Positions 43,021 through 51,633 of a DNA stretch of 63,377 nt are shown here, one piece after another. Made by a program: the position numbers and the translations under genes. The DNA is from Candidatus Butyricimonas faecavium (GTDB lineage Bacteria; Bacteroidota; Bacteroidia; Bacteroidales; Marinifilaceae), in assembly GCA_944321125.1 (NCBI GenBank), contig CALUKD010000020.1, positions 1 to 63,377 of the forward strand, read 5' to 3'. Every line of letters begins with the position of its first letter. Within the stretch, counting starts at the first letter, position 1. The notes under the pieces are model-generated. The model saw nothing but the letters and a program-made list of their open reading frames with translations, was not told where the DNA came from and ran no database searches.

Positions 43021-45996
43021 CTATCTCAAGATTGCTTTGTAAATGACTTCTTGAATTTTTGTACGGATATTGTCTTTGATAAGTTTGTCGTTGAACTCGT
43101 TGGGATAAGTTCGGTTGGATAGAAAGATGTAAATTAATTGGTTGTCCGGATCGTTCCATGCGATGGCTCCCGTGAATCCCGTGTGTCCGTAACTGGTGCA
43201 CGGGGCTTCTTTGCAGGTTGGACCTGATTTGTTGGGCAAGGTTTCCGGTTTATCGAACCCGAGACCCCGTCTGTTCTGGTCGATAGGTAGTTGTGTTTGA
43301 GTGAAAAGGTCGATTGTTGTTGAATCGATGAAACGTTCTCCCCCGTATGTTCCGCGGTTTAAGTAAACGCTCATGATTTTGGCAAGATCTTCTGCGGTAG
43401 AGAATAAACCGGCATTACCCGATACCCCTCCCAGGAGTGCGGCGATTGGGTCATGCACGTACCCGTGTAATTGGGATTTTCTGAAAATGTCGTCTTTATT
43501 GGCGGGAATCACTCTTTTCATGTCGAGATTAAAACGAGCGTTGAAGTCCGTGTTATAGGCTCCTAGTCTTTTGAAGAATTGTTTCCGGCAATAAACGTCA
43601 AAAGGTGTGGCCGTTTGTTCTTCTACGATGTCTTTTAACAGTACGAATCCGAGGTCGCTGTATGTATATTTTTTTTGTGGCAACAATTTGGAGTTTAAAA
43701 TCAGGTCATGAATAGAATCTTGGAAGTGCTTGTGAATGTAGAAATGCGGGGAAACGACCAAGTAGCCTTCGCCTCCCGTGAAATTAAAAGTGCTGTCCCG
43801 ATACTTGAATTTGGGATTCAGGTAAAGTCGATCCCGGAGTTTACGGGTATTGGTTCTCGTGTATTTTGTTGTGAATAATCGACCTTGCATTTGATCCCAG
43901 TCAATAGCATGCTGGAAGAAGGAAAAAGACGCTCTTAATCCGGCAGAATGCAGTAGTAATTCCTTGATGGTAATATCTTGCTTGTCGGTTCCCCGAAGTG
44001 AGTAGGAGTACCGGACGATTGGGGAGTCGAGAGCTATATATTGCTGGTCATAAAGCATCATAACAGCCGGAAGGGTGGCCGCTATTTTTGTGACGGAGGC
44101 AATGTCGTATATGTTGTCGGTTGTGTTTTTCTTTTTTTTATCATAAGTGTTGAAGCCAAAAGCTTTGTTATAGACAACATAACCGTTTTTTGCCACGAGT
44201 ACTTGGCAGCCGGGAGTGGCTTTTGTTTTAATGGCAGCTTGGCATATGCTGTCAATTTTAAGCAATATCTGGGAATCCATGCCGCAACTTTCCGGCTGGT
44301 AATATCCTAACCGCAATTTCGGGGTGGATAACCCGGTACCTGCGGGGTAGTAGTGGTTAATACTCACGGGTAATTTTCCGTTCATATTGATCCCCCCGAA
44401 AATGGCTTGGGCAGAAAACTGTTGTGCAGGAGTGTCATGCGAATAACTTACGATGATGGCATCCATGGGAAGGTAACTGTACAGGTCTATCCCGTAAGGA
44501 GTGGCTGGGTGGCAGAACACGATGTGCTTTCCTTTCAGTTGCTTGATAATATTGACAAGTTTCATGGTGGCCCCGAATTGCCGGGATGCAGTGTTACGGG
44601 CAGCACTGTTGTATAGGATAATACAATTATAGCCAGATAGATTTTTGATCGCTTGTTCCACTTTTTCTTTTGAGGCAGCGGGAGATAAAGAAAAGTGGGC
44701 ACAAGGGGCGTATTTTTCCAACGTACTCTCGAAGGCAGGCGCTTTCCGGTCTCCAAAATTCAAAGAAGCAATACGTAGCGTGTCTAGATGTGTCAATGGG
44801 AGCAGAAGACCGTCATTTTTCACGAGAGTAACCGCTTTGGCATATGTTTCCTGTAATAACGCTTGGGCTGGTGGAGAACTTAATCGTTCTGTCAGTTGGG
44901 CGGTATCCACGGGTGTTGCATAAGGAAGTACGAATTTTGCTTTTGCTTCGAGGACTTTCCGGCATTTTTCGTTAATCATCTTTTCCGAGAGAACGCCTTT
45001 GCGGATGGCAGTTTTGATTTTCCTTACGGTAGCTTCCACGTTTTCCGGGAATAACAGAATGTCGTTTCCCGCTACTAAAGCTTCCACGTCAGCTTCTCCG
45101 GGAGTTCTCCCTTGGGTGACACCTTTCATGTTCATGGCGTCCGTGAAACAAAGACCGTTGAAATGTAATTTTTTGCGTAATAGATCTGTGACGATGTGTT
45201 TGGATAAAGAAGCTGGGATGTTGGCGGAATCGTAAGAAGGTACGTTTAGGTGGGCAATCATGACACCCGATATCCCTGCCTCGAAAAGTTGGCGGAAGGG
45301 GTACAATTCAACCGTATCAATACGTGCTGCAGTGTGGCGGATCAAGGGTAACGCCAAGTGTGAATCGATGTCCGTATCCCCGTGTCCCGGGAAATGTTTG
45401 GCCACGGCCATCACGTGTTGGGATTGTAGCCCTCGCGTATATTGCAGGGTTCGGTTGCCAACCTCTTCTTTCTTTTCTCCGAATGATCGGATTCCGATGA
45501 CCGGATTTTTGGGATTGACGTTAATATCAGCTACGGGAGCAAAATTTACGTGAATACCCATTACCCGGCACTGTTGCCCGATGGCAGCTCCCAGACGATA
45601 AATAAGGTTCGTGTCTCGAATAGCTCCCAACAAGGTCTGGTTAGGAAATTCCATGGCGGGTTTAATTCGCCAGCCTACTCCGTTTTCTGCATCCATTCCG
45701 ATCATGAGGGGTATTTTTGCGTTCAGTTGGTACTTATTTGTCATTAAAGCCTGCCTTAGCGGGCTGCCTTGAAAAAAGATGATTCCCCCGATATGATACT
45801 TTTCAAGGGTAGTTCCCAAGTGGTTTTCGTAGATACTGTCTTTGTTACTGTAGGCGGCAACCATGATCAACTGTCCAATTTTTTCATCTAGGCTCATGGT
45901 ATTTAATGTCGAATCGGCCCATGAGGACTGAACTTGACCGTGGAGCGAAGGTTGGAGCATGCAAAATAGTCCGATTACAGAGAGGAGCTTGTACAT
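43021..45996 (-). CDS. Exported GH3 N-acetylglucosaminidase fused to a class C beta-lactamase-like serine hydrolase
   Basis: 991 residues, signal peptide at the start (LLSVIGLFCMLQPSLHGQ). Residues about 25-375 are a NagZ-type glycoside hydrolase 3 domain: K200-HFPGHGDT, with the NagZ Asp-His acid/base dyad D211-S-H213, and the likely nucleophile D286 in FTDAMNMKGV. A second GH3-type region follows to about 560. The C-terminal part is a beta-lactamase/PBP-like hydrolase with S634-V-T-K637, a Tyr motif YSDLGFVLL and YGHTGFTG. Peptidoglycan or muropeptide turnover in the periplasm is likely; the hydrolase could be an amidase, esterase or D-peptidase. Such fusions occur in Bacteroidetes. Confidence 0.9.
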   Translation of the reverse strand: MYKLLSVIGLFCMLQPSLHGQVQSSWADSTLNTMSLDEKIGQLIMVAAYSNKDSIYENHLGTTLEKYHIGGIIFFQGSPLRQALMTNKYQLNAKIPLMIGMDAENGVGWRIKPAMEFPNQTLLGAIRDTNLIYRLGAAIGQQCRVMGIHVNFAPVADINVNPKNPVIGIRSFGEKKEEVGNRTLQYTRGLQSQHVMAVAKHFPGHGDTDIDSHLALPLIRHTAARIDTVELYPFRQLFEAGISGVMIAHLNVPSYDSANIPASLSKHIVTDLLRKKLHFNGLCFTDAMNMKGVTQGRTPGEADVEALVAGNDILLFPENVEATVRKIKTAIRKGVLSEKMINEKCRKVLEAKAKFVLPYATPVDTAQLTERLSSPPAQALLQETYAKAVTLVKNDGLLLPLTHLDTLRIASLNFGDRKAPAFESTLEKYAPCAHFSLSPAASKEKVEQAIKNLSGYNCIILYNSAARNTASRQFGATMKLVNIIKQLKGKHIVFCHPATPYGIDLYSYLPMDAIIVSYSHDTPAQQFSAQAIFGGINMNGKLPVSINHYYPAGTGLSTPKLRLGYYQPESCGMDSQILLKIDSICQAAIKTKATPGCQVLVAKNGYVVYNKAFGFNTYDKKKKNTTDNIYDIASVTKIAATLPAVMMLYDQQYIALDSPIVRYSYSLRGTDKQDITIKELLLHSAGLRASFSFFQHAIDWDQMQGRLFTTKYTRTNTRKLRDRLYLNPKFKYRDSTFNFTGGEGYLVVSPHFYIHKHFQDSIHDLILNSKLLPQKKYTYSDLGFVLLKDIVEEQTATPFDVYCRKQFFKRLGAYNTDFNARFNLDMKRVIPANKDDIFRKSQLHGYVHDPIAALLGGVSGNAGLFSTAEDLAKIMSVYLNRGTYGGERFIDSTTIDLFTQTQLPIDQNRRGLGFDKPETLPNKSGPTCKEAPCTSYGHTGFTGAIAWNDPDNQLIYIFLSNRTYPNEFNDKLIKDNIRTKIQEVIYKAILR

Positions 45997-46030
45997 GGTA
46001 ATTACAAGTTTTGGCGTTAGAGGTTAGTTA

Positions 46031-46067
46031 AAAAAAGTGCGGCAAACATGAATTGATTGCCGCACTT
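46031..46067 (-). terminator. Terminator after the TlpA/DUF4369 gene
   Basis: On the minus strand AAGTGCGGCAA...TTGCCGCACTT, a perfect 11-bp stem with an 11-base loop, followed by a T-run (plus-strand A-run 46031-46036). It separates the lipoprotein gene from the GH3 fusion gene downstream. Confidence 0.85.
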
Positions 46068-46085
46068 GTATTGATAGATTGGAAA

Positions 46086-47165
46086 TTATTTCAATAATTC
46101 AGCAATCTTTTGTTTTAATTCATCACCTCTTAAATTTTTGGCAATGATTTTATTATTTTCGTCTAATAATACCGTGTGAGGAATTCCGCTTACACTGTAC
46201 AACTGTGCAGGAGCTGATTGCCAGCCTTTCAAATCAGAACCATGTTTCCATACTAAACCGTCATCAGCGATAGCTTTTACCCAAGCCTCTTTGTTGTTAT
46301 CCAAAGATACACCGAAGATTTCCAAACCTTTCGGGTGGTATTCTTTATAGATTTCAACTACATGAGGATTTTCTCCGCGGCAAGGACCACACCATGAAGC
46401 CCAAAAATCGATTAATTTCACTTTACCTTTGATGTCATACAAAGAGATTGATTCTCCTTCTGGGGTAGTGATCGTGAAGTTTGGAGCGATTTGGCCAATA
46501 GCTGTACTTTCTAGTTTAGCAATTTGAGCAGCGATAGCTTTACCTTGTGCGCTAGCTTTTGCTTTTTCGCCTAGTAAATTATATCTTTCTTTTAATTGCT
46601 CATATTCCATTTGTCCCATACCGGATACAATAACGAAAGTTGAAACATAAGAATCCGGGTTTGCTTTGATTAATTCAGTTTCTTTAGCTTGAGTATCAGT
46701 CATTAATTTAGCGTATGCTTCTTGGACTGCCTGAATTTTAGCTTGATCTCCATTGGCTGCTTGATATTCTTGTTGCAATTTCATGGCTTCTTGTTGAGCA
46801 CTAGTGTTGATAGCCATGAATTGGTCATATATTTTTTGACCTTCGCTACCGGTAACAGTTAATCCTGTTTTGCTAGCATTGATAGTGATATTTGCATTTT
46901 CCAACATGAATGGGATAGCTCCTCTTTGACCGATAACCATAATATAAGCACCGATAGGTTCATTTACGTTTCCTGTAAATTCAAATGAACCGTTTTTTAC
47001 GTCAGCTTTTGCTAATGTGTCAAGAATCGTGCCATTAACGGTTGCGATGATAGCTTTACCGTCCGGCATTCCTTCTACCGTTCCGGTAACTTTGTAGCCA
47101 CTTTGGGCATTACACGCTGCAAGAGTCATACTTGCAGCAACGATTGATAATAAAAGTTTTCTCAT
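46086..47165 (-). CDS. TlpA-like thiol-disulfide oxidoreductase lipoprotein with DUF4369 domain
   Basis: 359-residue lipoprotein (MRKLLLSIVAASMTLAACNA, lipobox LAAC). N-terminal DUF4369 beta domain (YKVTGTVEGMPDGKAIIATV), a helical Glu/Ala-rich linker (about 130-210), then a TlpA thioredoxin domain (IGQIAPNFTITTPEGESISL...DFWASWCGPCRGENPHVVEI) with the CGPC site and cis-Pro VSGIPHTVLLD. Same architecture as the protein at 9969-11084. It probably keeps envelope proteins or cytochrome-type substrates reduced. It is last of a minus-strand series after the beta-barrel and DUF4270 genes. Confidence 0.92.
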   Translation of the reverse strand: MRKLLLSIVAASMTLAACNAQSGYKVTGTVEGMPDGKAIIATVNGTILDTLAKADVKNGSFEFTGNVNEPIGAYIMVIGQRGAIPFMLENANITINASKTGLTVTGSEGQKIYDQFMAINTSAQQEAMKLQQEYQAANGDQAKIQAVQEAYAKLMTDTQAKETELIKANPDSYVSTFVIVSGMGQMEYEQLKERYNLLGEKAKASAQGKAIAAQIAKLESTAIGQIAPNFTITTPEGESISLYDIKGKVKLIDFWASWCGPCRGENPHVVEIYKEYHPKGLEIFGVSLDNNKEAWVKAIADDGLVWKHGSDLKGWQSAPAQLYSVSGIPHTVLLDENNKIIAKNLRGDELKQKIAELLK

Positions 47166-47198
47166 GTGTTTTAGTTTTCTAAATATGAAATTGTGTCT

Positions 47199-48458
47199 TT
47201 AATAAATTTTGGCTTTCATGAACCACAACTCTTTAAAGGCAATGTTTATTCTTAATTTTGCATATTTCTCCAGAATTTGGTTATTCCGGTGAGTCCCCCG
47301 CATACCTAAATCAACAGCAACTCCCAACATCAATTCTTGGCGGGCTAGACGAAGAGGCATTTGGGTCCCGACGGTTATACCGTAGGTATTAATATCGGTG
47401 TAATTGAACCTGAGTTGAGAACGGGTAAAATAAGCTCCCATGGTATATTTATTTCTTTGCCACCAATAACGTCCATTTTCTTTAGGTTGTAATGCTCCTC
47501 CGATAGCTGCTTTATGGTAATCTTGAAACTCTTGATTGGTTCCAAATTCTTCATAAGCAGACATTTTTTGGTAAGTATAATCTCCTGCAAAGAGCCATTT
47601 TTGATTGTATTGATAAGAAGCTCCAACAATCATTCTAAAAGGATAAAAAACTTCACCATTATCCCAATTTTCATTGTTGACATTCATGATAGCTCCGCTT
47701 GTGTTACTAATTTTGTTTGCAGTAAAAGTCCTGTTTCCATGCAAAGAAGTGCCGAAGTTGAAGCTTCCACCCAAAGTTAATTCCGATTTTTTTGTTAACT
47801 CTAAAGGTAGTTGGAATCCGAAAGTGAATAACCCGCTACTAATATGTGTTAGTGTTTGGGATTTTAGGTAATAACCGCTTGTTGCCGGTTGCATTACGAG
47901 TGTCAGACGATCTTCAACTTTACCGAATATGTAGGCTGCATTAACGCCTAACGAAAGTTTTCCTAATTGATAGGCTATTCCAAGATATGCTTCATTTAAA
48001 CCGCCCAGACCCTCCAATTGTTGGACATAATACATCGTTGGTTCTCCACTTATTGGATAGGAATAGACTAAATCGAATCCTCTATCCGATTTTTGCATTA
48101 ATCCTAATGATACAAATGTTTTTTTGTATACTCGGAATGCCATATTCAATGAGGCGTTTTGAGCTACTTTGTAATTGGAGTGGTCTTTATACGTGGATAC
48201 GTCTACATATTCTCCCGTGACACCCATTTGAAAGTAAAAGCGATTTGAATCTAATGCCGTGTAAGATGCAGGGTTTAAAAAATTAATATTATAATTATCT
48301 CTCATGGCAGCAGAAACCCCTCCCATTCCTGTATAGGCTCCGTAATTATCAGGTGATAGTCCTACTCCGAATTTTGAATATGGGGTTCCCATGTTATTTT
48401 GCCCCAATGCCCCAAGGGTAAAAAGTAATATCGCTATACTTGTAAATATTTTTTTCAT
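47199..48458 (-). CDS. Probable outer-membrane beta-barrel protein
   Basis: About 419 residues from ATG 48458 (MKKIFTSIAILLFTLGALGQ, signal peptide). Next comes NNMGTPYSKFGVGLSPDNYGAYTGMGGVSAAMRDNYNINFLNPASYTALD, a FadL-like opening in which an N-terminal segment lists small residues and NPA. Many alternating amphipathic strands follow (FYFQMGVTGEYVDVSTY, KLSLGVNAAYIFGKVEDRL). This fits a FadL-type or PorP-like outer-membrane channel. The substrate is unknown. It is 33 bp upstream of the TlpA lipoprotein gene and 33 bp downstream of the DUF4270 gene. Confidence 0.75.
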   Translation of the reverse strand: MKKIFTSIAILLFTLGALGQNNMGTPYSKFGVGLSPDNYGAYTGMGGVSAAMRDNYNINFLNPASYTALDSNRFYFQMGVTGEYVDVSTYKDHSNYKVAQNASLNMAFRVYKKTFVSLGLMQKSDRGFDLVYSYPISGEPTMYYVQQLEGLGGLNEAYLGIAYQLGKLSLGVNAAYIFGKVEDRLTLVMQPATSGYYLKSQTLTHISSGLFTFGFQLPLELTKKSELTLGGSFNFGTSLHGNRTFTANKISNTSGAIMNVNNENWDNGEVFYPFRMIVGASYQYNQKWLFAGDYTYQKMSAYEEFGTNQEFQDYHKAAIGGALQPKENGRYWWQRNKYTMGAYFTRSQLRFNYTDINTYGITVGTQMPLRLARQELMLGVAVDLGMRGTHRNNQILEKYAKLRINIAFKELWFMKAKIY

Positions 48459-48491
48459 ATTCATTGTTATAAACGGCAACAGTTTTTTTGA

Positions 48492-49862
48492 CTAATAGTT
48501 TGCGTAATAAATTCGTAGTACAGGGACTTCGTCAATAATGAGTCTTTGGAATGAGAGGTTGTTGGCTCCCACGAATGTATTAATTTCATCGGTACCCACT
48601 TGTATCGGAGTGCCCGGTAAACCGATCAATAAATTGAGTTCGGGGTCAATACCACCTGTTCCGCTACTTACCATACTATTATAATAATCCGTAATATCTA
48701 TTTTGAATTTTCGGTCTTCTTGATAATAAGGATTTGTCTCAAGATAACCGTATACCGGATTCCCGGATAAATCAGTTAAGTTTCCTGTAATTCTAGAATG
48801 TTTATCTAATCTGAAAACTTGAATTCTAGTGGGTTCAGGGATATCTTCAAAATTATCCACTTTAGGTTCCAAAACAATTTCAACTTTTAAAATTGTTCGA
48901 TAAGGATCGACACTTGATTGAAAGGGAAGTTGCATTTTTAGCATATATCCATTTAAACCTTGAATAACGGCTTGGCCGTATTCGGAGAATGGTAAAGAAT
49001 CTGTCCACGAAATGTTTTTAAGCCATTCAGAGGGCTCGTGTTTGAAATTTGTAAATGCATAGTATCCTCCGCTACTGTAAGAAGCAATAGCATTGAACGG
49101 ATAGATATAATTGTTAGTGTTTAGGTGATAATGGCATCTTAATTGTAAAGAGGAGCCGTCAATAGGCAATAATGCCGTGTTTTTTTCATCTGGTACAATG
49201 ACCAAGCCGTTAAAGTAACGGATAAAATCTAAAGCGTTGGAAGGATTCAGAATTGAGTCCTGAGCTCGAATGAGATTGAAAAGTTCTTTTCCCAAATTAT
49301 CATCCAATTTAAAATACCACTCATCTCTTTGAGTAAAAAATTCTCTTTCAAGCCTGACGTTCAACGTTGCTAATGGTTTTTGAGGATCATACGGGAATGT
49401 TTCGTTATTATAAATGCAAGGATCATCGTAGTCAAAACGCGGGTAATCTTCTAAACGATAAATTTGATAGGTTTGTAATGCGGTCGTATCTCCTGCAATA
49501 ATTCTTGAACTGGAATAGTCGAAAGGAAATTTAATGGTTAAAGAGTCATAGACGTAATTATCCTCAAAGTTTGGTATTCCAGAGTTTCCGTTTCCAATAA
49601 TCTGAAAATACGGAGTCGCTGTTAATTCTCCTGTTGTTTGGTCATGTATACTCCCTAATGTAAGTTGACTACTTTCCAATGCATTGTACAGTATATTAAG
49701 ACTTGTAGGAAAAGATTGTAATTGAACGGTAGAAGTTTCGATATCAAAGGATTCTACACTGACACTCCCTTCGGCGGGTACTAGTGTATCTCCAATTGTG
49801 TTTAGGTCATTGTTACACGAGTATAGAGCGAGTAAAAGACCTACCAGAAAAATTATTCTCAT
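48492..49862 (-). CDS. DUF4270 family lipoprotein
   Basis: 456 residues. Lipobox in LLLALYSCNND, followed by NTIGDTLVPAEGSVSVESFDIETSTVQLQSFPTS and LTLGSIHDQTTGELTATPYFQI, the features of the Bacteroidetes DUF4270 family, which is presumed to be exposed on the cell surface. Beta-rich throughout. It is first in a minus-strand series with the beta-barrel protein, suggesting the two work together at the outer membrane. Confidence 0.85.
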   Translation of the reverse strand: MRIIFLVGLLLALYSCNNDLNTIGDTLVPAEGSVSVESFDIETSTVQLQSFPTSLNILYNALESSQLTLGSIHDQTTGELTATPYFQIIGNGNSGIPNFEDNYVYDSLTIKFPFDYSSSRIIAGDTTALQTYQIYRLEDYPRFDYDDPCIYNNETFPYDPQKPLATLNVRLEREFFTQRDEWYFKLDDNLGKELFNLIRAQDSILNPSNALDFIRYFNGLVIVPDEKNTALLPIDGSSLQLRCHYHLNTNNYIYPFNAIASYSSGGYYAFTNFKHEPSEWLKNISWTDSLPFSEYGQAVIQGLNGYMLKMQLPFQSSVDPYRTILKVEIVLEPKVDNFEDIPEPTRIQVFRLDKHSRITGNLTDLSGNPVYGYLETNPYYQEDRKFKIDITDYYNSMVSSGTGGIDPELNLLIGLPGTPIQVGTDEINTFVGANNLSFQRLIIDEVPVLRIYYANY

Positions 49863-49992
49863 GTTATAATCTGTTTTGATTTAATCAAGATGCGAAGGTA
49901 TAACTATTTTCCAAAATCTGGAAGAACATGCGTTCTTTTTATCTGAATAAATTGTAAAAAAGAGAAATAAGACATATTTCATCTTTTTTTTA

Positions 49993-50022
49993 TTGGATTT
50001 GTTTTTAAAATGTGTAGTTTTG
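49993..50022 (+). promoter_or_regulatory. Likely promoter of the Kelch lipoprotein gene
   Basis: TTG (49993-49995), 19 bp, TAGTTTTG (50015-50022). Leader of about 65 nt to the ATG. Confidence 0.55.
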
Positions 50023-50094
50023 CCTACTGTTTTTATTGTATCATATGAATTAGAGTAAAATAAATAATTTAAATAACTAGGTAAAAAGATAAGT

Positions 50095-51258
50095 ATGAGA
50101 ACATTAAATTTTTGGGTTCTGGCTGTATTAGGCTTAATTTTTGCTTCTTGTGATGATGATGATCATTTAGGGGATTGGGAGAAATCGGTAGAGTTTGCCG
50201 GTGCACCTCGGGAAGCTGCTGTATGTTTTACAGACCCTGAAACCGGAACGGTTTTTGTGAGTTTAGGATTGGGAGCTAAAAGTGAAGAGCTTGCAGATAC
50301 GTATTATTTTAATGATGAGGACGGAGGGTTAAATTGGAAAAAAGTAACTGGAGAGAATTCAAATTTCCCAGCTCCAGCAAATCCTGGGCCAGAGGGGCGT
50401 CAAAATGGTAATGGACGTCATTCAGCTGTTGCTTTCGTAATAGGAGAATGGGCTTATGTGGGTACAGGTTTTGTTCCTGCATTTGGAAATAATGAAGGTG
50501 AGACTCGGTATCGTACTTATTTTAATGACTTTTATAGATTTAACTTGAAAACGAAGCAATGGGATAAAGATTGGTCTTCTGAAATGAAAGTTGGTGGTAC
50601 TGTAGTTGAAGGACGTCGTGATGCTGTTGCATTTAGTGATGGGGAATATGGTTATGTTGGGACAGGTTATGGGGAGAATAACCGTGTATTCAAGGATTTT
50701 TACCGTTTTGATCCGAAAACAGAAACTTGGTCAGAAATTTCATTTTTGGGAGAATCGCGTTTCGGTGGGACTGCTTTTGTCGTGAATAATGCCGCTTATG
50801 TATGTTTGGGTTCAAAGAGCGTGGGTAGTGCTTCAAGCCTTGCAACAGATGTCGTAAAGTTTGATTTTGCAACGAAGACATGGGAAAAAATGTTTAATTC
50901 TTTGACTGATAAGCCAGGTGTAAAGCAAGATAAGGATTATGATCGGATCCCGCGTGTATATGCTGTTTCTTTTGTTTCAGATAAGGGGAATGATGGAGAA
51001 GAGTATGCTTATGTTGCAACAGGTAGCGGAAATAATTCTAGAACAGTTTGGAAATATAACCATAAGAAAGATCAATGGCATCAAATGGAAGATCTTGCCG
51101 GTATAACGAATGCATTAGTGATGGGGGTTGGTTTTACTTACGATGGTTATGGATATTATACAACAGGTGGTGGTGGTATAGATAACAGTGAAAACCTATA
51201 CACTGCAACTTGGAAATTTATCCCGGATGTAAAAGAAACTCGTAGAAACGACTATTAA
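50095..51258 (+). CDS. Kelch-repeat beta-propeller lipoprotein
   Basis: 387 residues: signal peptide and lipobox (LIFASCDDDDH; the acidic residues after Cys fit surface export). It contains repeated Kelch-type units with the pattern (A/G)YVGTG or similar, for example EWAYVGTGF, GYVGTGYGENNRVFKDFYRFDPKTETW, AAYVCLGSK, EYAYVATGSGNNSRTVWKYNHKKDQW, GYYTTGGGG, amounting to five or six blades. A glycan- or protein-binding role on the cell surface is plausible; galactose oxidase activity is not supported, since no Cys-Tyr/copper site is visible. Confidence 0.85.
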   Translation: MRTLNFWVLAVLGLIFASCDDDDHLGDWEKSVEFAGAPREAAVCFTDPETGTVFVSLGLGAKSEELADTYYFNDEDGGLNWKKVTGENSNFPAPANPGPEGRQNGNGRHSAVAFVIGEWAYVGTGFVPAFGNNEGETRYRTYFNDFYRFNLKTKQWDKDWSSEMKVGGTVVEGRRDAVAFSDGEYGYVGTGYGENNRVFKDFYRFDPKTETWSEISFLGESRFGGTAFVVNNAAYVCLGSKSVGSASSLATDVVKFDFATKTWEKMFNSLTDKPGVKQDKDYDRIPRVYAVSFVSDKGNDGEEYAYVATGSGNNSRTVWKYNHKKDQWHQMEDLAGITNALVMGVGFTYDGYGYYTTGGGGIDNSENLYTATWKFIPDVKETRRNDY

Positions 51259-51279
51259 TAGTTGTTTTGGAATATTTAT

Positions 51280-51308
51280 AAGGCTATCCATCACGGGTAG
51301 CCTTTTTT
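51280..51308 (+). terminator. Terminator after the Kelch lipoprotein gene
   Basis: AAGGCTATCC-ATCAC-GGGTAGCCTT stem (one G-U) with TTTTTT, 21 bp after the stop codon. Confidence 0.85.
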
Positions 51309-51633
51309 CATGATTAGAGTATAAATGTTGGTGCTTGCTATTAAGTATGTCAAAGTTTGTATTTGTGTATTTTGTACTAAATCAATGCTTTTGTTTGTTT
51401 CTATCCGTGAAGTCTTCGTTATCCTATTGCTAGTGTTTTGCTCTATAGAAACGAATAGCTGACGAAGGGGTAGCGGGGATATGAAGCAAGAGTATAAATT
51501 TAGGTATGGAGAAGGAGTAGTGATGGCGTTGATAATATCATGAGAGAGAGATTTTTGGGAGGGTAAAAGGAGGAATATAATGAAGATGCGAACTTTTTTA
51601 TTATCTTTATCCCCGAAAATATATGTTTATCGG
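51309..51633. other. Gene-free stretch upstream of the TPR gene
   Basis: No open frame or RNA signature seen. It presumably contains the TPR gene promoter and leader, but no clean -33/-7 pair was found. Confidence 0.3.

Noticed and set aside
50095-51258. Galactose oxidase activity for the Kelch lipoprotein
   Set aside because: Kelch blades are present, but the copper ligands and Cys-Tyr cofactor region are not.
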